Shown here piece by piece: positions 19,527-29,823 of a stretch of DNA of 64,000 bases; position 1 is the stretch's first letter; each line of letters starts with the position of its first letter. A model generated the notes under the pieces. That model did no database searches. It was given only the letters and a program-made list of their open reading frames with translations, and was not told where the DNA came from. A program made the translations under genes and the position numbers. The stretch is from Paralithodes platypus. Lineage: Eukaryota; Arthropoda; Malacostraca; Decapoda; Lithodidae. The stretch lies in assembly GCA_032716605.1 (NCBI GenBank), contig CM064538.1, forward strand, positions 25,159,446 to 25,223,445. The letters run 5' to 3'.

Positions 19527-21560
19527 AATAATAATAATAATAATAATTCTTTATTCCAGACACATAAGATAGATACAGTATAAATACAGTACGACCTAAT
19601 GGTCCATATCACATACACTTCTCGTCAGAGCACAGATAATAATTATACACAAAGATATATTAATAAAGACACAATAAAATAAAAAATACAGTAGGCCTAT
19701 TTACAGAATAGAGCACATATCACATTTTGTCACAATATAACACAGATAGGCTAACTAAGGCTATTGCTCAATGTTGGTTAACACCTATTGCACAGATCAT
19801 TGCTCATAGTTCAATTAGACCTATATATTACATTACAGTACATACTATGTGTGCAGCAGCTTCTGCCAGTGAGATATAATACGGGATTCATAGATATGAT
19901 CACTAGACCAAAGAGCTACAATCAGCGTGTTACTGGAGGATTGCAGTCGCTGCGAAAAGCTGTACACCAGTCTCCTGATGACAGCCCGACAGCACTGCAC
20001 ATCCAACAGTGTGCACACCATACTAGTGCTTTCATATTTAGAGAGACCAATGAACATCTTGAGTATATTATGATAGGATGTACACAGACCATTTATGGTG
20101 GCTCTCTTATACTTCCACCACAAATGGGCCGTGTACATAGAGGAACAATATGTCCGGAACAAAGTGACTTTAGTTTCCCAATTACACATGTGGAATTTTC
20201 TCAAGATGGTGTTACCACGTAAATATAGCTGTCTGCGCTGACGGCCGATATCTGCATCATCTGAGCAATCGTTTGAGATAATGTGTCCCAGGTATTTTAT
20301 TTTGTTTACTTCTTGAATAATTTGATTATTGAGTGAGAAATTTGGCAGTTTACTTTTATACAGTAATTTTGATCTAAATATAAGAACAGCACTTTTCAGT
20401 GGGTTGAATTTAACACAATGTTTACTACCAAAAGATTCACATATATCAAGAAGTTTGCTCAGACCCACAGAAGACGGTGCAATAATGACCAGATCATCAG
20501 CATACATGAGATGGTTGATGATTTTATTCCCACCATAACATCCAATCTGCTCTTTATTCAATTTATCACTTAATTCATCCATATATACATTGAATAAGTA
20601 AGGTGAGAGAATACTACCCTGTCTCACTCCATTGGTTACTGTAAAGGAATCCGAAATAATGTTACCCCATCTTACATTAAATGTTTGATTGGCGTACCAG
20701 TACTTCAAGATTCTCAGTATATAGGATGGCACTCCCCTTGTTGCTAATTTATCAAACAGGATATTGTGGCAGACTCTGTCAAATGCCTTACTAGCATCAA
20801 GAAAGCATGCAAAAATAGAGCTGTTCATTTTGATGTACCCATCCACTAGCTCCTTCAGAGTGTAGATGCACTGGTCCGTACCATGATTCTTTTTAAAACC
20901 AAATTGATTACTATTAGTTGAGATATACACTGAGATTCTGTCTAAAATGATTAACTCTAGTATCTTACTTACAATACTGGCAAGGGCAATAGGTCTATAG
21001 TTGTCTTTTGATGTAATTTTGCCAGCCTTGTCTTTAATTACTGGTATCAAGGTAACGGACATCATAGATTCTGGTAGGAAACCATGGATTAGAAAGCTGG
21101 TAAAGCAACTGCTGAGTTTCTCCAAGAGGAGAGTGGAGGAGTACTTCAAATGTTCAGCATATATACCATCAAAACCACAGGATTTGTTAGCATCTAGCCT
21201 ACTTATTGCAGCCTTGATTTTTTCACTTGTAACTTTAATTGTGTCATATTTTTCTTCTTTGTTACACTCTGTTGTAGCAGCAATGGTATTTCCTTGGTGC
21301 CCAACAGAGTTAAACAAAGTTTGGTAATGTGTTTTCCAAAGATTGGCTATGTTATTAGTACCAGAGATCCCATCTACACTAACGGGTAGAGGTGTGCAGC
21401 TATTATGCATTTTTTTAATATCCTTCCAGAAGGCCAATGTGTCTTTGCTAGCAAAGTTTTTGGCCAATGCTTCTCTTCTTAATACATTTTCATTGTTTTT
21501 TATATATCTGATTGCATACTTGCATCTAGCCTTTAGTCTGGTGAACATTTCATATTAACA
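19527..21560 (-). mobile_element. LINE F2, 5'-truncated
   Basis: Minus-strand element with an (ATT)n tail (AAT units 19527-19548 on the plus strand), a 3' UTR of about 300 bp, and a coding region that starts mid-linker at about 21560. Homologous over its whole length to LINE F1 at 31.7-33.8 kb. Flanked on both sides by trinucleotide repeats. Confidence 0.85.
19845..21548 (-). CDS. LINE F2 reverse transcriptase, uninterrupted partial ORF2
   Basis: A 567-aa frame without breaks covers the end of the endonuclease-RT linker and the whole reverse transcriptase. Motifs in order: KSCGFDGIYAEHLKYS, DNYRPIALASIVSKILE, FGFKKNHGTDQCIY, FLDASKAFDRVCHN (first catalytic Asp), GVRQGSILSPYLFNVYMD, YADDLVII (catalytic YADD), IKYLGHIISND, then a thumb/C-terminal region rich in W/Y/R (LYLRGNTILRKFHMC, LWWKYKRAT). 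The endonuclease is absent, so it could not retrotranspose alone. The open frame suggests a fairly recent insertion. It has no promoter of its own that I can see. Confidence 0.85.
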   Translation of the reverse strand: MFTRLKARCKYAIRYIKNNENVLRREALAKNFASKDTLAFWKDIKKMHNSCTPLPVSVDGISGTNNIANLWKTHYQTLFNSVGHQGNTIAATTECNKEEKYDTIKVTSEKIKAAISRLDANKSCGFDGIYAEHLKYSSTLLLEKLSSCFTSFLIHGFLPESMMSVTLIPVIKDKAGKITSKDNYRPIALASIVSKILELIILDRISVYISTNSNQFGFKKNHGTDQCIYTLKELVDGYIKMNSSIFACFLDASKAFDRVCHNILFDKLATRGVPSYILRILKYWYANQTFNVRWGNIISDSFTVTNGVRQGSILSPYLFNVYMDELSDKLNKEQIGCYGGNKIINHLMYADDLVIIAPSSVGLSKLLDICESFGSKHCVKFNPLKSAVLIFRSKLLYKSKLPNFSLNNQIIQEVNKIKYLGHIISNDCSDDADIGRQRRQLYLRGNTILRKFHMCNWETKVTLFRTYCSSMYTAHLWWKYKRATINGLCTSYHNILKMFIGLSKYESTSMVCTLLDVQCCRAVIRRLVYSFSQRLQSSSNTLIVALWSSDHIYESRIISHWQKLLHT

Positions 21561-22064
21561 TATTAACACATTAACATATTAACACCATTATCACAACTAC
21601 TATCATCATCATTAATACTACTATTACAATCATCACTACTACTATCAAGATCATCACTACTACTATCACCAACAACACCACCACTACTATTCTCTAATAA
21701 TCCAGATCGAAGGATGAGACTTGACACTCGAATATGCTAAGGTTATCCATAAAAAAACGTTTTCTTTAAACTAGATGATTGTAGAAAATGATTATTAGCA
21801 GTAACTTATTCAAATAAATTAAACTCCTGATCTTAATTATTTATATGTATCTTAGAAACCACTGTTTTAAATATAAAGTCGTCTGTTTTAGCAACTCATA
21901 TAATATTGCGTATATATTTATCAACACCAAACCCATTATAATGCAACAAAAAAACAAGATTTACAACTAGATAAAATAGCTGCTTGACCAGGTGAGCCAC
22001 ACTTCACTCACGCCCAGAAAGTCATCACAGCAGCATCTAAAATTACTTTGCAGTATATTTTACG
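21561..22064. other. Microsatellite, then no gene
   Basis: 21561-21700 is imperfect ATT/CAT/CTA trinucleotide sequence. 21701-22064 is AT-rich with no recognised coding motif. A pyrimidine stretch ending 'ctttgcag' just before 22055 resembles a splice acceptor, but nothing else supports an intron. Confidence 0.4.
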
Positions 22065-23261
22065 ATGACGGGTACTTGTTCTGAGGTAAGCATTCCGCTT
22101 AAGAAGGTTATAAATGTACGTGGTAATTCTAAGTACTATGCGTGTTTAAATGTATACAATGGCAAGATATGTTTTTTGATAGACTCAGGCAGTTCTAGGT
22201 CAAAAATAAGTTTTAAAAATGTAAACAAATGTGGAATACCCAAGGAAGATATTATTCCCATTAATAACAAAATTGAATTTACTGAACAAAATTAAAAAAC
22301 TTATAAAAATGATAGCCAATATTATAAGTTAGGTAATATATATGGGGTTAATGTACAGAGTCCTGGTTCTACAACTAAACTTTCCGTAAATTTTGTTGTA
22401 GCCACTGGAAAAACTTCAGTATTAGGTTGTGACTTTTTATATCAATTTAACTGTACAATAGGGCTATCTCAATCTTCCCCACGTCTAATTATTAGGAATA
22501 CTTTAACAAAACCACCTGAAAAAATACCTCTTCCTGTTTGGCAGCGATGGCGTGATAACTTTATGATAAATGGACAGTTGGTGAAGAATGTTCTGATAGA
22601 TACGGGGGTTAATAAGAACATAATGAGTCGTACCTTGGCCGAGTCGCTTAAATTAAATATCACACAAAAAAAGGAACCATACAAGTCCAATTATATCTTC
22701 TATAACAAAAGTTGTTTTATGGTGCAAAAAGCAATAAATGTTCCGGTAAAGGGATTATCATCAGGGATAAACAGTTTAATAAAGTTTAATATCCCAGACT
22801 TTATTATTGGGTCAGATATAATCATTGGGTTAGAATCCCTTAAGCTTAAAGACATGATGGGTAACGATGCTGACGAGTGCCACTATACTCCGTACCCGAT
22901 CTCTGATCACAATGAGATAGTTAATCCCCTGGAAGTTAATCCTTCTCTCACCATTAATCCCTCTGACACAGCTAGTACCCCAGGTACGGTTAATCCCTCT
23001 GACACGGTTAAGCCCACAGACACGGTTAATCCCTTTGGCCCGGTTAATCCCTTTGGCCCGGTTAATCCCCCTGACACGGTTAATCCCGCTAGCCCAGTTA
23101 AACCCCCCCATAAACCTTCTTCCTCCGTAATCCAAACCATCAAACAGAGGATGACACGGGGCTACAGGAGAGTCACCAATGGCGCGCGTCAGTGTTTCCG
23201 CCAGAAGCGACGTCTTTTCAGTTTTATTCTCGCTGTATCTAGACGATTTTCTGTAGTTTAA
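22065..23261 (+). pseudogene. Tandem retropepsin-like protein with hexapeptide repeat, one in-frame stop
   Basis: One frame runs from ATG 22065 to 23261 with a single TAA at 22293-22295. The first part has the aspartyl-protease signature FLIDSGSS and later SVLGCDFLYQFN, the usual second conserved motif of retroviral-type proteases. After the linker PVWQRWRDN a second copy follows: VLIDTGVN, then FIIGSDIIIGLESL. So two retropepsin-like units lie in series. Next comes a Pro-rich stretch with seven perfect-length hexapeptides of the type DTVNPS (22983-23108), then a basic tail that runs into a family 2 MITE, which supplies the stop. No gag, RT or integrase is adjacent. It could be a relic of an LTR element or a domesticated protease gene exon. 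Confidence 0.6.
22983..23108 (+). repeat. 18-bp coding minisatellite, seven units
   Basis: Seven units of 18 bp of the form G(A/G)(C/T)ACGGTTAATCCC encode [DGS][TP]V[NK]P[X]. Unit length is constant, keeping the frame. Substitutions between units are mostly at variable residues 1, 2 and 6. Confidence 0.75.
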
Positions 23262-23460
23262 CCCCTTCTGTACTGGCGATGTCTTTGTAACATTATTCTA
23301 GCTATATTTAGACGATTTTCTGCAGTTTAACAAGGATCTGTGGTAGTAAAAAGGGTTAAGTGAGATCGTTCGAAGCCTGTTAATGGTTGGAGGTCCTTTT
23401 TAAACTGAATAAGATCGTCTATTGGAAGCCAGAATAAAGTTAAAAGGATGGTACCAGTAC
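23208..23460 (+). mobile_element. Family 2 MITE, partial plus complete copy in tandem
   Basis: 23208-23257 is family 2 interior (CGACGTCTTTTCAGTTTTATTC) without a left terminus. A second unit starts TTAACCCCTTCTGTACTGGC at about 23259 and runs through the standard interior to a weak right end (GGATGGTACCAGTACT) near 23460. The first unit provides the last codons of the retropepsin-like frame. Confidence 0.65.
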
Positions 23461-23833
23461 TATGGGCAGAAGAAGAAGAAGAGAGGTACCTTGGGTAAAC
23501 TGCTGCTCCAAGTTATCAACATATATACCCTATTTCAACACTACACAGAGCAAACAACGTATATAACTCCACAATGAATGCACAGAGAATGTGGTGGAAC
23601 ATATACAGTGTTAGTGAATAGTCCACAAGTGAGTGAAAAGTGAAGTGGAATATCTGCCCCCCTGGTCATCTGGGTATCAGGTCTTGGTCTTGATCTTGGT
23701 GCGAGAGTCACGCTCGACTGGTCGAGGTGTGGCCTTAGTATTGGCTCTCTCTCCTAGGATAAACTTATAAACTATAATGGAAAAGGACAGGTTGAGAATA
23801 AAATAAGATTGTTCCCCCGTGGGCATTCTCACC
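23461..23833. other. No gene; possible LINE-E1 3' UTR
   Basis: Contains a short (AGA)n at 23464-23482 and unique sequence. It lies downstream of the E1 stop codon on the minus strand and may be its 3' UTR, but no (GAA)n tail in the right orientation is seen. Confidence 0.4.
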
Positions 23834-23842
23834 CCAGCCTCA

Positions 23843-26800
23843 CTATTGTGAGGCTGATCTTTTCCTCCACACTCCCTCTAGGTAGTCCTTAACACTCTGT
23901 GCAGTGGTCTCATTCCACATGTTTAAGTCGTTCACCTCCACAGTCTCATCCTCCCCGCTCTCGCACATCTTGCATGCCTTGTTGCCTTCATTTGACCATC
24001 TATATGTTCTGCTGTTCAGCTCAAGCGACTTAGTTCGGACCTTGAAGAGAAGTTCACCTCCGATGCTCCCATCGTAGAATGGCTCCCTTCTTGGCTGTTG
24101 CTTACACATGTACCATTCTAGTGAACTCTTGTTTCTCATATTCCCCGCCCATTCGTCCCTTGCTACGCTTTGTACCCGTTTGCCGATCTCTTTCTTCCAT
24201 CTCTCATGGCTCCACATTTCCATACTTTCCCCCATCATGATACCACGCATTCCGTACTTCTCTATCTTTCTGTCGCACATCTTGTTCCACTTACTGCTCT
24301 CCTTAGCCCATTCAAACACCTTTCGTGCCCATCTATCACCATTAATTTTTTCCAGTCTGACCCGGTACCGTAGGACTCCCTTGTCTATTCTTTCTTCAAA
24401 GGAGCTCCACCCCGCGTCACCTCTCAAGGCTTCTACTGCAGTGTACTTGTTCGCTCCCAGTGCGAGCCTTCCGACCCTATTATGGGCAACTTCCAGCTTT
24501 GCCGTGTCATTCGCTGTCCACGGGATGGTTTCCAGACCATACATCAGGCCCGGCACCGCCATACCTTTCCATACTCCTCGCACTACTTCATACTTGTTCG
24601 CTCTACACCTTGCAGCACTGCCAAGTCTTCCCACCCACTGGCTCGCTCTAGTTAGTCTCTCATCTTTTGTTTTCTCGCATCCTCTTGCATCCACTGTCAT
24701 TCCCAGGTACTTGTATTCATTTGTTTGGGTAATAATATTATTCCCAAGTAGCCACGTCGCACCCACATCCATTTCATCTCCATTCACTACTAGTACTTTA
24801 CTTTTCTCCCTGCTAAAGCTCACATTCAGATCATTCCCATATTCGGACACCACATCTAGTATCCTCTGCAGATCCTCTCGGTTGTCGCTCATGATCACTA
24901 CATCATCTGCATATAGCAAGATACCCAGACGTTTGTTCCCAATTAGTGTTCCCCTGCCGGCTTCTTTCATTCTTGCAGCTAGTTCCTCTGTGTACATCCC
25001 AAACAGGAGGGGGATAGCCCACAGCCCTGTCTAACTCCCCGCTTGTTTTCGACCCAGTCTGTCTCTATATCCCCCATACTGTATCTAGCCCTGGTATTCT
25101 CATACATACTTCTTATGATATTTATTATCTTTTCACTCACACCTACTGTTTCAAGCAGCCTACACAACTTGTACCTGTTCACTCTGTCATATGCTTTCTC
25201 TATGTCTAGGAAGGCGAAGTATCCCTTCCGTCCGGACTTTTTCGTATTCTCTATCACTTCTCTCACTACGAACATGTTATCTTCCCCTCTTCTGTCCACT
25301 CGAAACCCATTCTGTTCTTCTCCCATCACTCTGTTCCTTTCAAAGATCCCTTTCAGCCTTTCATTCAGCACCCCACAGAACACCTTGGAAATTGTGTCCG
25401 TTAGCGTTATTGGTCGGTAGTTTTTCAGCTCTTTCTTACTCTTGTGACCCCCTTTGTGCAGGAGGGTCACCCGGCTCTCGTTCCATTTATACGGTACCCT
25501 CTCTCCTGACCACACTTTCTTAAAAAGTCCATACATGCCTTCAATTACTCCAATCCCACCCTCTTTGTAGAATTCATATGGGATCTCGTCGTTTCCTGCG
25601 GCTTTACCAGTACAGTCTTCAGTTTCTTGACACATTTCATTATCTCTTCCCTACTGATCTCGTCATCCATATTTTCATCTACTGGTATCTTTCTTCCTAT
25701 TATCAGGTTGGGTTCGCCCCTATCCTCCACCTCATTCGCACCCCCTATGTTTTCCCAGAATTCTTTTACTGCCCTAGCTTTCTCCGGTTTCCCTCTCACC
25801 TCTCTTCCGTTCACCATTATCACTTCCACATTCACTCTTTCACTCTCTTGCTCTCCCCTTAGGAAGTATACCATTCTCTACTGACCTCACCACCTCTTTC
25901 CTTCAGCTCATCTACTACATCCTTATCGGCTTTTACTCTCGCTTTCCTTATTAAACCTCCTGTTATACTTTTGTGCTTCCTGTATTCCTCCCATGCTTCC
26001 TCATATGCGACCTGTTCATTCTCACCGTTGTTCTTGGACCTCCTTAGTCTTCTACACCTTCGGTTGCTCTCTTTTTTTTTTTTTCTGGCAGATTCGATGT
26101 CTTGGTTCCACCATCTCCTCTGGGGTCTCCTATTATTTCCTTCTTTTTCCTCCCGACTCTTCTTTCAGCTACTTCTTTCACTGTCTTGGTGAATTCTTCA
26201 TTAATTCTGTCTACCCCTCCGTCATCCCTCCAGTTCACACGCTCTAGTTCTTCCCCGAATTTTACCCAGTCCGCTTGTTTCAGTTTCCATTTCTTACCCT
26301 TTGGTTTCCTAGCTGCCTTTCTCTCCCTCCCACAGGTATACTGTATCCACAACATATTGTGGTCACTTGTCACATCTATTCCTCGTTCTTCGTCTATCCT
26401 CATGTATTCCACGTTCTTCCTTGCATTCTCATTCACCAAGATATAATCAATCGCAGATTCATTGTCTCTTCCGGCCCATGTCACTCGTCCCTCTGTGATG
26501 GTTTCATTTAATATTTCCAGTTCATGTTCCTCAGTGAAATCCCTTAGCAGTTGTCCATTCGTGTTCACTTCCTCACCCAGGATTCCGATGTGTCCGTTCA
26601 TATCACCCATTACGATCACCTGTTCTCGTCTATGTTCGTTTACCAGTCTTCTCATTAGGTCATATTTCCTTTCATTATCACGTCTGGCATCCGGTCCCTG
26701 TACCGTCATGTAGCATATAATCAGTAGGATCCTGTCAGTCTTTCCTTTTGCCTTGTAGTTCAGGTAAGCTGCCATCATATCTTCACTCATCTCGCATTCG

Positions 26801-27108
26801 CCGACTTTTAACTCTTCAACCTCTATATCCATGTTCTTTCTCACTATTAGGCCTATATCTCCACCCTTTTTCTTCCATTTACTGCGCCCCTTCCCAGTCA
26901 TTCTGTAGTTTTCCGTGTACAGTTCCACTCTTTCACGTAGCTTTGTCTCTGTTATACCGAGCACATCTATACCCCCCTCATACAGTACTTCACTCATGTC
27001 TTCCATTTTTCCCACTCCCCATCCATTCACATTTAGGCACCCTAATCTAATGCAGTTCCTATCCTGCTGATTCCTGGTTTCACATTTCCCGGGGGTTCTC
27101 ACTCTCAT
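23843..27108 (-). pseudogene. LINE-E1 ORF2: APE endonuclease and reverse transcriptase, frameshifted
   Basis: The endonuclease frame (27108-26044) starts at an ATG inside the end of ORF1 and shows CLNVNGWG, GITETKLRE (catalytic Glu), VMGDMNGHIG (Asp/Asn), SAIDYIL and TSDHNMLW (SDH). The linker continues in shifted frames (25874-25545). The RT frame 25635-24979 has NYRPITLTDTISKVF, FLDIEKAYDRVNR and GVRQGCGLSP; after one more shift 24997-23843 has YADDVVIM, EYKYLGMTVD and the C-terminal Cys-x2-Cys. The final knuckle is degenerate: CKMCESGEDETVE then diverges before the expected His. At least three frame breaks make it inactive. The stop codon lies in the loop of a 9-bp hairpin. Confidence 0.85.
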
Positions 27109-28489
27109 TGCCGGAGTCAGGAGTCCCCCTGTCCTCTCTCTCGGCTGGGGTCTCTCCGTCCTCTCTCACGACTGGGGCCTCGGTTGGGTTAGTTACCTCG
27201 TTCCCGGGGATTGTTTCCTCTTGGCCTTCCCTAGGGGCAGGTTCTTCCCTGGTTTCGTCCCTGTGCGTCGGCTCATTCTCCCCTCCCTCTCCAGGTACTG
27301 CTTCTTCGGCTTCTACCATTATATCGGTCTCCTCTGTTCCTGGTTCTCTCCCCGTTTCCTTGTTACCGTTTGTTGATCCCTCCCGGGTTTCTTCATGGTC
27401 CGGGTCTTGCCCATCCCTGGGGGCCCTTTTTTTCAGGCGCCCCTTGTGTAACCTTTCGCTAGCCAGGAACCATTCCAGGGTCCTGTTTCCGAGGAGTCTT
27501 ATCCCCTCGTTGTTTAGATGTACTCGGTCTCCTGCGAATCTATTGCCTGTGAGTTCCTGGTCTAGATCTAGGAAGCTCACTCCTATGTCCTCATTCCTCA
27601 TATGCTCCATTTTCATCTTGTATACCTCTTCTGCTATTTTCTTATTTACTCTTCTTCGGGTATATTCATAGGCCATGTTTTCTCTGGGTCGTCTTAGTAT
27701 ACCCATAACTCCTACACGCAGATTCTTTTTGTGTGTCTTAATTATCCTGATTCCCTCAATCACTTCTCTTACGGTGTTCTCAGCTCCCTGTTGCATGAGG
27801 TCGTTTCCACCACCCTGGATGATTAGGGTTCCTTCCTGTAGCGGTTTCCCGCATTCCTTCGCCTCTTCCATTATATCCTTTATACCTTTCCCTTTCAGGC
27901 ACATGTTCTTGCTTCCTTCCGCCTCCATCTTCACCTGTTTTCTTACTTTACCGATCATGCTGTCCCCCACTATTACCCTTCCTGTCCTCCTGCGATTTAT
28001 TTCTTGTCTAAGTGCACTGCCCTGGTCTGTGGGGTCCGTCCTCACAGGGGTGGCCATAGGGCTAGCTCCCATTCGGTTTCTCTCATCTTCAATTACACTA
28101 TCATTTTCTTCTGCAGCTTCCCTATTTTCCCCTGTAGTATGTCTGGGTCTGCAGTTGTTTGCACTTGGTTGCTGGGCTTGCTGGTTCTCTGGGGCTGGAG
28201 CTGCCGCCCCCGCCCCCGCCGTTTGTGTGCATGTACACACGCGTGTTTTTTCCTCCAGTTTCCTACTCAATTCTCCATTTTTCTCTATCAGACCTTCCAT
28301 GCCCCCATTCAACTCCATTATTTCCCTCTCCATGCATTCCCTACACAGCACAGTCCTCTGGTTGATCTGCCTCTGTGTCATACCCTCTACGCCCATTAAA
28401 ACATGTGGATGCCACGTCCCACATTTGGAACATTCTACCAGCGTGTCTCCTCTCACCGCTCTCCCAGTCCCAGTTCGTTTCGATGCCAT
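27080..28489 (-). CDS. LINE-E1 ORF1: zinc finger, coiled coil, SGNH/GDSL-like hydrolase
   Basis: Intact 469-aa frame. Residues 20-52 hold a C-x2-C...C-x2-C finger with CGTWH in between, resembling a PHD/zinc-ribbon type. Residues 54-83 are heptad-like and charged (probable coiled coil), followed by an Ala/Pro/Gln linker. Residues 171-345 look like an SGNH hydrolase: VIVGDSMIG (nucleophile Ser177, block I), QGGGND (Asn229, block III), and DRVHLNNEGI (Asp321/His324, block V). The rest is an acidic, repetitive E/T/P-rich tail. ORF1 proteins bind element RNA and form the RNP; esterase-type ORF1s are described in CR1 elements, where the substrate is not settled. Met1 is the first ATG of the frame and sits next to the proposed 5' end. 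Confidence 0.8.
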   Translation of the reverse strand: MASKRTGTGRAVRGDTLVECSKCGTWHPHVLMGVEGMTQRQINQRTVLCRECMEREIMELNGGMEGLIEKNGELSRKLEEKTRVCTCTQTAGAGAAAPAPENQQAQQPSANNCRPRHTTGENREAAEENDSVIEDERNRMGASPMATPVRTDPTDQGSALRQEINRRRTGRVIVGDSMIGKVRKQVKMEAEGSKNMCLKGKGIKDIMEEAKECGKPLQEGTLIIQGGGNDLMQQGAENTVREVIEGIRIIKTHKKNLRVGVMGILRRPRENMAYEYTRRRVNKKIAEEVYKMKMEHMRNEDIGVSFLDLDQELTGNRFAGDRVHLNNEGIRLLGNRTLEWFLASERLHKGRLKKRAPRDGQDPDHEETREGSTNGNKETGREPGTEETDIMVEAEEAVPGEGGENEPTHRDETREEPAPREGQEETIPGNEVTNPTEAPVVREDGETPAEREDRGTPDSGNESENPREM

Positions 28490-28638
28490 TTCGCCAAATT
28501 GCCAACCTGCGGCTTATTTTACCTCAAGGCACAATCTAGGGGAACTAATCTACTTTATACTCAACAAGATGTTCCGTAGTTGTAGTTATATCCTGGATTT
28601 TCGAGCTATTTTCCGCGGACGCACAACCTCTTGACCCC

Positions 28639-29439
28639 GTGACCTCCGACCTCGATGAGTGGTCGGCGGGGCGAGGTGGGACAATCTCAACCCAGGGACG
28701 AAATAGTGATGGCCTTGAAATCAACGAACTGTTATGCTTTATATCCAATAAAATAGATAGTCTACCTACAGACAGTATTGTGCAGCTTTGTGTGCCCTTT
28801 TATCATGAAGATAAAATTGTGGCAGCCAAGAACAGAGTGTTCGATCTTATTGGTACTAGTGAAGATAACAATTATCGAAATATTAAGCGAGTTGGTGCAA
28901 ACAAAAGTGCTGAGAACATTAAAGACATTATTAAATTGCTACAAGAGAGTAAGACTGTGGGCTTACCCACTTTCGTGGCCATGGACCTAAAGGACCTACC
29001 ACCTATACAATTTGATAGGATAGATGTGTCAGTGCTACTTAGTGAAATCAAGAAGACCCAAATGGAAGTTAAATTACTGAGAGAGTGTACCACAGGTCAA
29101 AAAGAAACCATAGTGGACATAAGCAGTGTGGTTTCAAATGTAGCTGACAGAGTGAATAAGTTAGAAAATAACTCTACTAACGCTCCACCTCAACCACAGG
29201 CACAAGTGACACAACAACAGCAGCAGCATCTAGAACAACAGCATCAACAACAACAACCACCCATAGGCCTACAACACCACCCCCAGCAACAGCAGGCTGA
29301 ACTACAACAGCAACAGCTGCAACAACTCCAAACACAACAGCCCCAGCAACAACAGCGACCCATACAACAACAGCATCAACAGCAACAACAACAACAGCAA
29401 CAACAACAGCAGCAGCAACAACCACAACAGCAGTGGTGA
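28639..29439 (+). pseudogene. LINE F1 ORF1, N-terminal part ending in poly-Gln
   Basis: 267-aa frame. Residues 1-180 form a globular-looking, mixed-charge region with heptad-like spacing near DVSVLLSEIKKTQMEVKLL and VVSNVADRVNKLENN, a likely coiled coil. From about residue 190 it is dominated by Gln (CAA/CAG codons). It stops at TGA 29437-29439, exactly where an unrelated segment of about 380 bp begins; the Gln-rich sequence resumes at 29824. The intact ORF1 would therefore continue into the next entry. ORF1 proteins of this sort package the element RNA. Confidence 0.65.
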
Positions 29440-29823
29440 TGGGCTGGTCTATCAGAGTGAGAACTGAGCGATCTCTGCCATACCCATAGCTTACTCTGAC
29501 AGTTCCTTTTACTTATATATTTTCTAGATCTCAAGTGACGGCATCTCTTCCGTGGATTGACCTCCCAATCTACCAAGATTGGAAGCCAAAGCGTCACATT
29601 TTTCCTTTGCCCCTCAACTTTCTCTTCATAATTGCTGAGGGACACAGGGCCCTGGGTGGGGCTTTGGTTTCCCGGGCGTTTCCGCACCCTCCTCAGCTCC
29701 CCGCCAAGGAGTGGCTTCGGTCACCCAGGCTTTATTGTGGTCGGCAGGGAGGGTTCTGTGGGGGCGCTCGGTTATGGCCTTGGCCTTGCTCGAGGCCTTG
29801 GGGCTGTTCGGCCAGGCAGCTTC
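29440..29823 (+). other. Unexplained segment splitting the Gln-rich ORF1
   Basis: About 384 bp of non-repetitive, GC-richer sequence between two Gln-rich tracts. Its right half can be read as a Gly-rich peptide (GFGHPGFIVVGREGS, GLGLARGLGAVRPGSFG) in a frame that continues into Asn codons. A pyrimidine tract ending in 'ttttctag' at about 29526 resembles a splice acceptor. No terminal repeats or target duplication are obvious. Confidence 0.4.

Larger units (their letters stand above)
23834..28495 (-). mobile_element. LINE family E, near full-length copy (E1)
   Basis: Minus-strand APE-type non-LTR retrotransposon with two ORFs: ORF1 28489-27080 (zinc finger and SGNH-hydrolase-like) and ORF2 27108-23843 (endonuclease and RT). 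The frames overlap by 29 bp. Copies at 1-3.2 kb and 61.9-64 kb belong to the same family; the latter is nearly identical. The clade is uncertain: an esterase-like ORF1 is known from CR1-group elements, but I could not place this ORF2 by eye. Confidence 0.85.

Noticed and set aside
23464..23482. (AGA)n as the 3' tail of LINE E1
   Set aside because: Orientation is wrong: other E copies end in GAA on the coding strand, here the coding strand would read TTC.
27108..28634. Plus-strand frames of 187 and 319 aa over LINE E1
   Set aside because: Antisense shadows of ORF1; composition mirrors the acidic and Ala/Pro-rich sense protein and no motif is present.
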